A stretch of DNA of 64,000 nucleotides from Antedon mediterranea (GCF_964355755.1 NC_092672.1:30500501-30564500); one strand, 5' to 3'; counted from the stretch's first letter, positions 48,411-60,409 are shown. Translations and numbers: made by a program. Notes: generated by a model not told the origin, from the letters alone.

Positions 48411-49446
48411 TCTATATATAAATTTACGTAAGGGCAAAATTCGGTAAATCGCGCGTTATTTCTAGAATGTTTACTCGATGGTATATAAAGTTGCGATGCG
48501 ATGAATGGAACATTCCAATCTCTGTTCCACAAGTGTCTATTCCCTCAGGCGTCGTAAAGGCAAGTACTGTATACTCATAACAGAAATTCGATCCATTTTT
48601 TTTTTCAACCAACCCCACCATTTCAATCTGTGCTGCAGAGGTTGGATATACATTTTTTTTAAACGGATAATGAGCTAGCGTTTTCACTCGCCGTATATTA
48701 TGTACACATCTTTATTATTGCAGTTAGACCACCCACATCACCACCCTTTCCTCACTGGCATGAGTAGCGTTGGTGGGTAGGGTATGAATTAAGTATGAAT
48801 TGGCTCTAAGAAAAAATTGAAAACCATTATGCCTACTAATTAAGTTGAGTTAGATAATTTAATATTTATTGACGATTAAATCGAATTTATGATTTTCGCC
48901 GAATAGAGGTGGTTTTCACAAATTGTGTTATATTATATAAACATAATACACGTCGTAGTGATGTATCGTTACATGTACTTTTCTATTTCAATCGACTATG
49001 ACGGTGATAGTTTCAACAAAGTATTAAATCGCAATGTTTTACTGTGTGTAGTGGAATATTATTTGTAAAACATGAAAACAATTAATATTTCGTTACTAAA
49101 TGGATAAAGAATATATTTAAAAATTGTTCCTCTTTGCACCCATCCTCTTCCCCATCCCTCAACCCTAATGTTACATACAAAACACAAATTAAGTTTGTTT
49201 AAATTTAAACAATTGGTCTCATTTTGTGACAAGTTTCTCTTTTGGAAGTAATTCCCAGGGTGCTAAATTTAGTTGAGTACATAAATCAGTGTCTATTTAT
49301 TCGTTCCTGTAAACGACATGTATTATTGTCCTGCGGTACGTACATTTGAAATCGCCAGTTTTTTAACTCTGAAATTATTATGTATTCGAGAACCATCTGT
49401 GGGCACGACCTAGATGGTACGCGAGCGAAGCGAGCGTACCATCTAG
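48411..49446. mobile_element. Helitron-like unit 1 of a head-to-tail array
   Basis: It begins TCTATATATAAATTTACG directly after an A. It ends in a hairpin (AGATGGTACGC and GCGTACCATCT stems around GAGCGAAGCGA) whose right arm runs into CTAG at 49443-49446. A TC start, a CTRR end, a subterminal 3' hairpin and an A/T insertion site are Helitron hallmarks. No Rep-helicase frame is present, so it is non-autonomous. Length is 1036 bp. Confidence 0.72.
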
Positions 49447-50718
49447 TCTATATATAAATTTACGTAAGGGCAAAATTCGGTATATAAAGTTGGTTCGTAC
49501 TTTCGGTACTGATTTTAACCACCTGGTGTAACCCTGTTTACTAATTAAATTGAGTCAGATAATTAGTTATTGACAATTAAAACGAATTTAGGTTCAACGA
49601 TTTGCCCCAAATAGGGGTGTTTTCCGATCGTGGTGTACACTGTCTAATGCATGTCCATCGTGAAAAATACCCGCATACAATAATACGAGGATGCTTCGCA
49701 TTTTCCTATCTCCTCCTACGATAATTGTTTTTAATGGCTGAAAACCGGTTGAACAGCTCGAGTACAGCATCATAATGTTGAAGACAGGCCGATTTTCTTT
49801 AAAAAATACTATTTTCATAGATTTAATATACGTTTATACAAATGTATTGATTTGCAATGAATGGAACATTCCAAATTATTTGGTTTAACCATACTTGCAT
49901 ACCTCCATGGTTTAACACAAGTAGGTAAATTTATAGACCCTTGGAGAATAAACAGAAATAGTATTGTAATGCTATACAATACTGCAAATAGGTATTAACC
50001 ACGTTTGATCGCCATTTGAATCAAAAGTGTGTTGGTACTGTTAGATATAATATAAACAAATATACTAATAAACTTTATCACTGTGAGTGTGGGTAGCCCC
50101 TACTTTTAGATTATAAACACATAATAATATAATACTTTAATACTGTCAGTTGTTTCTCAACATTTGTATTAATTAATAATTAAAATATAAACATATTAGT
50201 GGTCTTTAAAGGTACTTTACTATTTCAATCGACCATGAGACAGTGACAGTTTTAATAAAGTATTAAATCGGAAATGTTTTACTCTATTTAGTGGTATATT
50301 ATTTATTGGCCTATAAAAAAAATTTCGTTACTGAGTGGATAATAAAGAAATATAAAGAATAATTTAATATAAAGAATATATTAAAAAATGTTTCCTCTTT
50401 GTACCTATCCTCATCCCCACCGCTCAACTCTAATGTTAGATACAAAACCCTGAACTCTAATAGATACAAAATTGGGTTTGTTTAAATGAGTCCAAATAAC
50501 AAATTTGAACTCATTTTGTGACAAGTTTCTAGGTGCTAATTGTGGTTGACTACATAAATCATTGTGTCTATTTGTTTCTGTAAACGACAATGTTTTATAG
50601 TCCTGCCGTACGTACATTTGAAATCGCCATTTTTTTTACGCTGAAATTACTATGTATTCGAGAACCATCTGTGGGCACGAACTAGATGGTACGCGAGCGA
50701 AGCGAGCGTACCATCTAG
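49447..50718. mobile_element. Helitron-like unit 2
   Basis: It starts TCTATATATAAATTTACG immediately after the CTAG of unit 1 and ends with the same hairpin and CTAG (50715-50718). Length is 1272 bp. It has interior parts not found in unit 1 (for example AGGGGTGTTTTCCGATCGTG) and lacks the AAGTAATTCCCAG piece present in units 1 and 3. Confidence 0.72.
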
Positions 50719-52051
50719 TCTATATATAAATTTACGTAAGGGCAAAATTCGGTAAATCGCGCCTTACTTTTAGAATTTTTACTCGATGGTATATAAAGTT
50801 GGTTCGTACTTTCGGTACTGATTTTAACCACCTGATGTAATCCTGTTTACTAATTAAATTGAGTTCGATAATTAGTTATTGACAATTAAAACGAATTTAG
50901 GTTCAACTATTTGCCCCAAATAGGGGTGTTTTCCGATCGTGGTATACACTGTCTAATGGATGTCCGTCTTAAAAATACCCGCAGACAATAATACGAGGAT
51001 GCTTCGCATTTTTCTATCTCCTCCTACGATAGTTGTTTTTAGTGGCTGAAAACCGGTTGAACAGCTCGAGTACAGCATCATAATGTTGAAGACAGGCCGA
51101 TTTTCTTTAAAAAATTTTATTTTGATAGATTTAATATACGTTTATACAAATGTATTGATTTGCGATGAATGGAACATTCCAATCTCTGTTCCACAAGTGT
51201 CTATTCCATCAGGCGTCGTAAAAGCAAGTACTGTATACTCATAACAGAAATTCGATCCATTTTTTTTTCAATCTGTGCTGCAGAGGTTGGATATAATTTT
51301 TTTTTAACGGATAATGAGCTAGCGTTTTCAGTCGCCGTATATTATGTACAACTCTTTATTATTGCAGTTAAACCACCCACTCACTGGCATGAGTAGCGTT
51401 GTAAAGCCAGTAGAGGATAGGCATACGGTGCATCACATGCCCTAAACGCAGAACAACTTTGGTGGGTAGGGTAGGAACCAACTTAAGTATGAATTGGCTC
51501 TAAAAAACAATTGAAAACCATTAGGCCTACTAATTAAGTTGAGTTAGATAATTTAATATTTATTGAAGATTAAATCGAATTTATGATTTGCCCCGAATAG
51601 AGGTGGTTTTCACAAATTGTTATACATTATATAAACATATACACGTCGTAGTGATGTGTCGTTACACGTACTGTACTTTTCAATCGACTAGGACGGTGAT
51701 AGTTTCAGAAAAAGTATTACATCGCAATGTTTTACTGTTCTTCTTTGCACCATCCTCTTCCCCATCCCTCAACCCTAATGTTACATATAAAACACAAATT
51801 AAGTTTGTTTAAACAATTGGTCTCATTTTGTGACAAGTTTCTTTTTCGGAAGTAATTCCCAGGGTGCTAATTTTAGTTGAGTACATAAATCACAGTGTCT
51901 GTTTATTCGTTCCTGTAAACGACATGTATTATTGTCCTGCGGTACGTACATTTGAAATCGCCATTTTTTTAACGCTGACATTATTAGTATTCGAGAACCA
52001 TCTGTGGGCACGACCTAGATGGTACGCGAGCGAAGCGAGCGTACCATCTAG
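50719..52051. mobile_element. Helitron-like unit 3
   Basis: Same termini as units 1 and 2, with CTAG at 52048-52051; length is 1333 bp. Its interior looks like a fusion of the unit 2 type left half (AGGGGTGTTTTCCGATCGTG) and the unit 1 type right half (AGCGTTTTCAGTCGCCGTAT, TGGCATGAGTAGCGTTG). Confidence 0.72.
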
Positions 52052-52590
52052 TCTATATATAAATTTACGTAAGGGCAAAATTCGGTAAATCGCGTGTTAT
52101 TTCTAGAATGTTTACTCGATGGTATATAAAGTTGGTTAGAATCTGGGTACTGATTTTAACCACCTGATGTAACCCTGTTTACTAATTAAATTGAGTTAGA
52201 TAATTAGTTATTGACAATTAAAACGAATTTAGGTTCAACGATTTGCCCCAAATAGGGGTGTTTTCCGATCGTGGTATACACTGTCTAATGGATGTGCTCA
52301 TGAAAAAATACCTGCACACAATAATACGAGGATACTTCGCATTTTCCTATCTCCTCCTACGATAATTGTTGTTAATAGCTGAAAACCGGTTGAACAGCTC
52401 GACAACAGTATCATAATGTTGAAGACAGGCCGATTTTCTTTAAAAAATACTATTTTGATAGATTTAATATACGTTTATGCAAATGTATTGATTTGCGATG
52501 AATGGAACATTCCAATCTCCCAGTTTGTAGGTAAATTTATGAGCCCTTGGTTTAATACAAGTTGATAAATTGATGGGCCTTGGAGAATAA
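52052..52590. mobile_element. Helitron-like unit 4, 3'-truncated
   Basis: It begins TCTATATATAAATTTACG right after the CTAG of unit 3 and follows the unit 2 type interior to about 52590 (CCTTGGAGAATAAC). There the similarity stops without the hairpin end. Confidence 0.65.
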
Positions 52591-53009
52591 CAAACATCGT
52601 TATAACACATTTACTTTCATTATACATGATTAACATTATCATCTATCTCGTTTTGAAATATTTTACACAGAACAATTTTGTGAGTTTTTCATTTAATTTT
52701 TTCCATATCTACCTAATTCCTCTATGATTAAGTTCATCCATGAGGCAAAAATATAATTGCAAAGTAATCATAAAAACAATTGTACTGTTTTTATAGATTG
52801 GGCGATTACCAGGAAAACGAAGCTCAAACACGTACACTTAAGTAACAACACTCATCTAGTGGTAAGTTAACAATTAAACTAACAATTATTGGATTCAACT
52901 ATTTACAGACATATTAAAATAGGCCTACTATATAGGCCTAATCATCGATTCAAGATATATCTTTATGTTTTGTTCTCCGTAACCAGAATATTGCACTAAC
53001 ATCGCAAAC
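52591..53009. other. Unassigned stretch after the Helitron array
   Basis: No gene or repeat family is recognised. It would be intronic if the sulfotransferase model is right. Confidence 0.4.
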
Positions 53010-54535
53010 CGCACGTTAGGTAAGCTTGGTCCTTTCTTGCATTGCGTACGTACCCAATGCAAGAAAGGACGTGTGGCTGCAACGCAAGCGGATACCAATC
53101 ACAATGGTATGGATGGACAATCCATCGCTTTTATTGGTCAATTCGCTTATTTACGTACGGCTTATGTCCATTCGCTGCGTCCTAGTAGAGACCAAGCTGG
53201 GTTGGTACGTGGTTCTTACCACCAAATCAACTTACGTTTACCGTTCGCGGGTGGCGATATTTTTTACGCTCAACGAAACTGCCAGCTAGCCAGAATACTA
53301 TTTTCTGATTGGATGTTGATGTCACGTGAGATGTTCAAATCACTCACGCATGCAGTTCGCCTCAGTAGGTAATTCCTTCTCGCACTCTCCGACCGGTTGC
53401 GACTCGCACTGCACTTTAGGCTAGCAATTTACGTGTTGTAGGAATCCATTTCAACTACTAGCTCCTTGCACAACAGACACAGGCTTACAATTTTTATCGT
53501 GTCGCCATCGTTGAAATGTTTTTTCGTAACATGTATTGCTCTTTTCTATGTACAATGTTTGAGATAAAATAATTATAAATAAGAGCGATTATCGTTGTGG
53601 ATAATACCGTAACGTGGATAATAAAGAAATCACGCATTGGCGATAAAACGTTTGTCTGGATGGTGTCAATTTGTTTTTGTTTATGATCCAACATCATTTG
53701 TTGAAAATTTTCAAAAAATGATAATAAATAATCACAAAAACTATTTCCCTGTGAATTATAAATATATATTTAGATGAGTTGTTGCTTGTAATTCTGCCAA
53801 AGGAATAGAGCCTTTTTTTGTCAGTATATAAAAGGATGACGATGACAAAAGTGTATTTTGACCGTGCCAACCCGATGTTGCCGTCATGAAGGCCCTAAAA
53901 AGATTACCGCGGTGCGACTTGCTTATCGCTTCGCATAAATCATGGTTTTCCACGTGAAATTTGAAATTAATGCATGAAACGTACGCGGAACGTAAATAAA
54001 CATTGAGAGAGGCGAATTCCTCCATGGAAATTTAATTAATTAATTAGATTACTCCATGGCGAGGGAAAGTAAATACTTCCAAGAAACCCTTCACAAGTTT
54101 CCGCTTTTTGGGTTTAGCCGCTCTTATTTATAGTTATTTTATCTCAAACATTGTACATATAGAAAAGAGCAATAAATGTTACGAAAAAACATTTCAACGA
54201 TGGCGACACGATAAAAATGCGGGAAATTGTAAGCCTCTGTCTGTTGTTTCAGGCAGCGTGCTGCTCTCAGGCAGCGAGCCATTGAAATGTACGATTCCTA
54301 CAACACGTGAATTGCTAGACTAGAGCAGTGCGAGTCGCAACCGGTCGGAGAGTGCGAGGGGGAATTACCTACTACTGAGGCAAACTGCATGCGTGAGTGA
54401 TTTGAACATCTCACGTGACATCAACATCCAATCAGAAAACAGTATTCTGGCTAGCTGGCAGTTTCGTTGAGCAAAAAAAAAATCGCACCCAGGTGCCTTA
54501 TTTTTCTTCCCATATTAAGTTATGGCAGAAACTAT
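53010..54535. mobile_element. Inverted-repeat element with ~0.35 kb arms
   Basis: The segments at about 53258-53585 and 54113-54490 are inverted copies, sharing GAGATGTTCAAATCACTCAC / GTGAGTGATTTGAACATCTC and GTCGCCATCGTTGAAATG. The outer left part carries a perfect 16 bp stem hairpin (53029-53044 with 53055-53070, starting GTCCTTTCTTGC). Left-end strings (TAAGCTTGGTCC, GAGACCAAGCT) and the outer sequence TATGGCAGAAACTATAGAGG recur in diverged, inverted form at 59060-59515. The open frames at 53026-53372 lie inside the repeat and are not trusted. Confidence 0.65.
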
Positions 54536-54772
54536 AGAGGGCGTGTATATGTATCTCAAAACAGAAATTTTGTGATCTTTTCTTTTCTGAATTATGTTAT
54601 CCTTCCTAAATATGTTTAATAAAATAAAATAAAATAATGAATGTTCATAATGCCTGCCTGAGCTCATGACGTCATACTTAACAAACACACTTCCCTGATG
54701 CACGTTCGCAGATCAGAATTACTGACAGTAACTTACTGTACTCTTTTTCTCTTGATGTTGTTAAAGACACTA

Positions 54773-57700
54773 GTAGTAGAGGCTATATATGGTTTGACCT
54801 TGAAAAAATTCTAATAAAAGGTCTTTTGGTATTTTCTTGTAGCTTTAGGTGTCAATAATTACCAAAAAAATTTTGCAGCCTTCTGGTTGCTGCGTTAGTG
54901 AGATATTGAGGGTCAAAGGTCAGTGACCTTTTTGTGGCATTTGATGGCTCATAACTCCTCAACTCTTGGGTTTAAAAAGACTAATGTGGTTTCTACATCT
55001 ATGTTTTAGTGGTCAAACAACAAAATAAAGTTTTTGCAAATTTCGGGTTACTTGTGCCATTGGTCAGATAGTCGGGTCAAAGGTCATTGACCTTTATTCA
55101 TTAATAACTACTGCTAGTGTAGGACCTGAGTAAGATTTGTATGCATTCAATTTAGGAGAGAATATCTCAACTGTTATAGGATAATTTGACCCCAAGGAAC
55201 AATATGGGATATGTGTCAAATTCGTTATCTGGGGCGAACATGCCCAAATCGGGGTCAAAGGTTAGAAATGTGTGGTTCTTATATCTCGACAACCACTTGT
55301 CATACAGATTTGCTTTTGGTGTCAAATTGTTCAGAATATACATATTTATATTCAGTCTAACACAACTTTTACCCCAAAAAATGATCGGAAATGCTTTTAC
55401 TGACCTTTTACCAAAACATGACCAAAAAAACACATTTTCGGGTTAAATTATTCCATAAAATGTCAATGGACACACTGTATGGTATAAAATGAAAGCATAT
55501 ACAATATGCTACCCATTGCTACCCAGCTTGTATTGAACATTTTTTAATTAGGAATCTAATCTTATGGAAAATGTGCCTAATTTGATTACTTTTATACAAA
55601 AAATGAATATTTAGTAGTGTAATTGTTGTGCTTATTTATATAATGTTAAATAATTTTAAATAAGTGTTTGGAAGAACTATTTGGTATCAAATAAAAGCCC
55701 ATACAATATTCTATCCATTGCTATCCAACTTGTAATACAAATCTGTAATTATGATGCTACTTTGGTGAAAAATGTGCATATTTTATTGCTTTTTGACAAA
55801 AATGGGTATACATTACCAGATAATTTATTTTGGTTTATTTATGATATTAAATAATTCAAATGTTTGAAAAGACATATTTGGTATCAAAGGAAAGCACATA
55901 CAATATGCTACCTAACTTGTATTTAATTATGTGATGTTATTTTTGGAAAATATGCATATATTTTTATTAAATTTAGACAAAAATGAGTATAAATTAATGT
56001 AAGTTTATTTTGGGTGAAATAATTCTAGCGTTGTAATGAAATATTTGGTATAAAAAAGAAAAGAATTAGTTGTAGTTTATTAAGTTCTTTATTTGGTAGA
56101 CCAAACAAAATGGCATTGCAGTAGTCTAACCGTGATGTTATTAGTGCATGGACAAGTTTAATAAGCGAGGAGTGGGTTAAGGATTTGCGAATTGATCTTA
56201 TGTTACGAAGGTGGTAGGTATCAGATTTACTAATGTTGTTGATATGTCTGGACATAATCATTGCTGAGTCAAATACAACTCCGATATATCTAACCTCCAA
56301 CGATGATGTGATTGATGTTTCTAGCAATGGCCAATTTCTTGAAGTGTTTTGAATGAATAAATAAGATTTCTGTTTTACCAGGGTTAAAAAGAGCATGTTT
56401 TTAGTTAGCCAATCCTGAACATCAACAACACAAGCTTCGATAACCGACTTCGCCTCATTAAACTCTGCTGAATTAAAGCTGATGTATCATCTGCGTACAC
56501 ATGATATTGGACACAATGTCTCTTAATGATATCACTCATGGGCGAGGTGTAAACTAAAAACAATACTGGACCCAGTATTGATCCTTGAGGAACACCGCAT
56601 TTCAGGTTGATAGAGGTGGATTTGACACTACCAATCTGGACCTGCTGCTTCCTAGAAGACAAATATGACTTGAACTAATTTAGAGCAGATCCACGGATAC
56701 CAATAGACGAGAGTCTTGCAATAATAATGGAATAGTCCATGGTATCAGAAGCTGCCGACAGGTCGAGGTACACAGAAAAAAGACAATTACCTTTATCCAG
56801 AGCTAAAATAATATCATTATGCACCTTGAGAATGGCTGACTCTGTACTGTGGCGCTTTCTATATGCTGATTGAAGAGGGTCGAACAGATTATTGTCGTCA
56901 AGAAAATGTATGAGATCTAAAGCAACGCATTTCTCAAGGATCTTAGATAAGAAAGCGACATTAGAAATAGATCGAAAATTTGCCATGCAAGTATGTGAAG
57001 GCGTCTTTAAAATAAGTGTAACTAGACCCAACTTCAAATCATCAGGAAAGGTCGTACCAGTTGATAAAGATAAATTAATAATAATTCTAAATACTGAAGT
57101 CAATTATGCACATTTTCCATAAAGTTATATTCCTAATTAAAAGTGTTTAATACAAGTTGGGTAGCAATGGGTAGTATATTGTATATGCTTTCATTTTATA
57201 CCATACAGTGTGTCCATTGACATTTTATGGAATAATTTAACCCGAAAATGTGTTTTTTTGGTCATTTTTTGGTCAAAGGTCAGTAAAAGCATTTCCGGTC
57301 ATTTTTTGGGGTAAAAGTTGTGTTAGACTGAATATAAATATGTATATTCTGAACAATTTGACACCAAAAGCAAATCTGTATGACAAGTGGTTGTCGAGAT
57401 ATAAGAACCACACATTTCTAACCTTTGACCCCGATTTTGGGCATGTTCGCCCCAGATAACGAATTTGACACATATCCCATATTGTTCCTTGGGGTCAAAT
57501 TATCCTATAACAGTTGAGATATACTCTCCTAAATTGAATGCATACAAATCTTACTCAGGTCCTACACTAGCAGTAGTTATTAATGAATAAAGGTCAATGA
57601 CCTTTGACCCGACTATCTGACCAATGGCACAAGTAACCCGAAATTTGCAAAAACTTTATTTTGTTGTTTGACCACTAAAACATAGATGTAGGCACAACAT

Positions 57701-57922
57701 TTGTCTTTTTAAACCCAGGAGTTGAGGAGTTATGAGCCATCAAATGCCACAAAAAGGTCACTGACCTTTGACCATCAATATCTCACTAACGCAGCAACTA
57801 GAAGGCTGCAAAAATGTTATGGTATTTATTCACACCTAAAGCTACAAGAAAATACCAAAAGACCTTTTATTAGAATTTTTTCAAGGTTACATAGGATAAA
57901 TGTCACATATAGCCTGTACTAT
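54773..57922. mobile_element. Second large foldback element with a LINE remnant in its core
   Basis: The left arm (54773-about 55595) and right arm (about 57095-57922) are inverted copies about 0.82 kb long, sharing for example GGGGTCAAAGGTTAGAAATG and AATTTGACCCCAAGGAACAA. Both arms are rich in GACCTTTGACC-type strings like the foldback at 7472-10115, suggesting a related family. The core holds three tandem units of 170-200 bp (starting TGGTAT near 55479, 55682 and 55880) and a minus-strand LINE fragment. There is no transposase. Mirror-image open frames at 55167-55446 and 57250-57473 reflect the arms. Confidence 0.85.
56030..57103 (-). pseudogene. LINE reverse transcriptase remnant (CR1/L2/Rex type)
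   Basis: Three minus-strand frames in order (56675-57103, 56405-56662, 56025-56396) cover an RT domain. FRSISNVAFLSKILEK and QSAYRKRHSTESAILKVHND come first, then YLDLSAASDT (the first catalytic Asp block, with Ser for the usual Phe), then GVPQGSILGPVLF and YADDTSALIQ (catalytic box intact). RSLTHSSLIKLVHALITSRL and DYCNAILFGLP come last. Frameshifts separate the pieces. The endonuclease domain and the 3' tail are missing, so it is dead. It sits wholly inside the foldback core. Confidence 0.88.
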
Positions 57923-59059
57923 AGGCATATACCTGCATTTATTTACGTTTCGTAAAAATAATACATAAAATATAACTTTAAAAACATTAAACCAGGTCAT
58001 TTCTTGTCTTAAATGTGCGTTCTATTAAGATTAATTATGATAAAAAGTGAAAAACAATGGACTACCTAAGTAGCTCGCGTCGAAAGTTCTCTCGTAGACG
58101 TTTCTAGGCCTAGCTTAGTTGGGCTTAGTTGTGTAGGCCTAATAGCTTGTAAAGAGTGGTAGCGTACGGAGGTTGTCAGTCGATCGAGACCACGGACGGA
58201 ATGTGTGGTCGCGATCGTCTTCATCGTTGGGCCCGATCGTCTTAGCGCAGGGCCCGATAGTCTTGTGTTCAATATGGTAAAATCGATCATCGCGTTTTAT
58301 TTTGGTCCCAATCAAAAGCAGTATTCGGTATGGAGCGTTGCTGATACGCTTGCAGTTGCGTTCGTACTATAAGGAATGAATGTTTGTGAAAGTCCTCTTT
58401 GAAATCATTGTAAACATGTTGTTTCTGAAAAGAAATAAGAAATTAGTTTAGATAGTTTATAATTAGTTAATAGAGTATTTGTTACCAATAGGCATAATGC
58501 GTTCTAATTTCTATGAATACAAGTGGATATAGCAGTACGTGTTTTAGGGTATTATATACAATAATAGATTATTGAGAAGAGATGAAATATACCCTAGCGT
58601 CTTGACAAGACACTATAGATATAAAAGGTGGGCGATTTAACCACAAAAGAGTATATTAAAACATTTAGCCAGATGTTAATTACAAACGGCATTACCATTA
58701 TGTATTAGAAAGATCGACGCAGACTTTTTTGTATGTGTGTTTTTTACTGTAATGATAATGACAAAGAACCTAATCAAAAATATCATAAATTGTGTTGTAA
58801 AATGTTATGTAAAAGTGTTACGGTACCGCTTTTATGTTTCGTAATAAAATATATAATTATCATAATAAATATTCATCGTCTAAAAATATATATAATTATT
58901 ATAACGTTTTTATTTATTTTGTTTTTGCATTAGAAGTTCCAAAGATTTTTCCCATGTATATATAGGAAATAATTCATGATATGTCTGAAAGTACAATGTT
59001 AGACTAACATGAGACATGTACGTCATTTTAGTGTCAAATTCTTAATCAATTTCATTTAC
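57923..59059. other. Unassigned stretch in the presumed sulfotransferase intron
   Basis: No gene or transposon end is recognised. The minus-strand open frame at 58066-58290 and the plus frame at 58733-58933 have no motifs. Confidence 0.4.
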
Positions 59060-59515
59060 ACTCAATTGTTAATACTATACGTACGTAGGTGCGGCTACAT
59101 GGTTGGTGAGTGTTTTGGCAGCATGCAGCTACCCTAGCAGCACGACGAAAGATCATTTTCGGTTACCGCGTGAAAACTATTTCCAGTGTTTGCCTGTGTC
59201 ACCTCATGAATATTCATGTGAAGATTCAGGCCCTTTATAGTTTCTGCCTTAACCTAATGGGAAAAAAAATAATGCTACCCGGGTAAAACTTAAGACTGAT
59301 GATACTGTAGGCGGGACTGCATGCCTATCTTACCGTACCACCGCACCAGGAACGCGTCCATACGCAACACAAGGTCCTAAGAGCATGAACGCCAGTAAAT
59401 TGACAAATAATGAGTCGATTGTTGTGAATCATCCATGTCGTGATTGGTCAAATTTCTTGCGTTGCGCGTATATACGGACTTGTGTTGCGCTGTAAATACT
59501 ATATAGGCACCAAGC
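59060..59515. mobile_element. Diverged fragment of the 53 kb inverted-repeat family
   Basis: TATAGTTTCTGCCTTAACC, CATCCATGTCGTGATTGGTC, CTTGCGTTGCGCG and the end CACCAAGCTTAA correspond, in inverted order, to strings around 54.5 kb and 53.02-53.10 kb. It ends just upstream of the sulfotransferase catalytic exon. Confidence 0.5.
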
Positions 59516-59659
59516 TTAAACCTTTATTTTAACGTAAATTTTATTTTGATCATCAGGCTAATTCAACAGAACAACTAGAAAGTATTGAGGAGTTCATGAA
59601 GAGATATTCGTTAATTCATGTAAAACGAACGAAGCATACTAACGAAATGTGTTTACGGC

Positions 59660-60409
59660 ATGGAAAACGTCTGGCTGGAAAACCTCTTAGTAAATGAGAA
59701 ACACAAGATTGTCTTCTGTCAAACTCCGAAAGTCGGAAGTGTAAGTTGGTGTCGAATAATGTTGGTACTATCGGAATATATGAACTACACACAAGTGATG
59801 AAACTTACCGCATACCAGGTTAGCCGTGCGTGGAAGAAACATGTACCCCGTCTAGGTGCATTCCCATTGAGTAAACAGAAATACATTTTGGCTAACTACA
59901 CTAAATTTATGTTCGTTAGACACCCGTTCACACGACTTTTATCAGCATTTATTGACAAAATGAAGAAGAAAGATGGAAAATACCAACGACGAGGTACTGA
60001 GAAATATGTAAACAAAATTAAGGGTCACTATAGATGGGATAGAAATGCAACTGAAGACGTGGAATTTGTTGATTTTATTAATATGGTAGTCTCTAACGTA
60101 GGCAACATTCATTGGAGTGAGATGTATAAGGTCTGCGGTTCGTGCGATATCCACTATGACGTCATTGGACATTTTGAGGATATGACAAACGATGCTAAAT
60201 ATATTTTAACACTTTCAAATGTGACAAGTGTAGGTTTTCCAGAACCTTCCAAATCACATGCTACGTATAGCTCAGATAATGATAAGATATTTAAAGCCTT
60301 TTCCACTTTACCGGTATCAATGTTAGCTGATTTATATTACAAATTCAAATATGATTTTGCACTTTTTGACTATAAAATACCATTTAACATAAATCAAAAT
60401 AGAAAATAA
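59660..60409 (+). CDS. Carbohydrate sulfotransferase, HNK-1/CHST8-14 type (catalytic exon)
   Basis: The frame encodes 249 residues of a Golgi enzyme that transfers sulfate from PAPS to glycans. The 5'-phosphosulfate loop is PKVGSVSW (residues 24-31; family PKxxCTxW, with Cys-Thr-Asn replaced by Ser-Val-Ser). The 3'-phosphate motif is RHPFTRLLSAF (86-96). Further blocks are EFVDFINMVV, NIHWSEMYKVCGSCDIHYDV, IGHFED, DAKYIL and YYKFKYDFALFDY at the C-terminus. The exon probably starts upstream (acceptor CAG at 59556 or 59569). Another frame there, ending ...MCLRHGKR, resembles the family's pre-catalytic region. The two frames would be continuous if the A-run at 59679-59682 were one base shorter. 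Either ATG 59660 starts a short form, or the gene or assembly carries a frameshift. A signal-anchor exon may lie at 47274. Confidence 0.85.
   Translation: MENVWLENLLVNEKHKIVFCQTPKVGSVSWCRIMLVLSEYMNYTQVMKLTAYQVSRAWKKHVPRLGAFPLSKQKYILANYTKFMFVRHPFTRLLSAFIDKMKKKDGKYQRRGTEKYVNKIKGHYRWDRNATEDVEFVDFINMVVSNVGNIHWSEMYKVCGSCDIHYDVIGHFEDMTNDAKYILTLSNVTSVGFPEPSKSHATYSSDNDKIFKAFSTLPVSMLADLYYKFKYDFALFDYKIPFNINQNRK

Noticed and set aside
53037-53372. 111-codon frame
   Set aside because: It lies within the left arm of an inverted-repeat element, shows no motif, and part of it is mirrored at 54.1-54.5 kb.
55167-57473. Matching frames of 66-88 codons on both sides (55167-55446 and 57250-57473)
   Set aside because: They are the same arm sequence of a foldback element read from the two sides.
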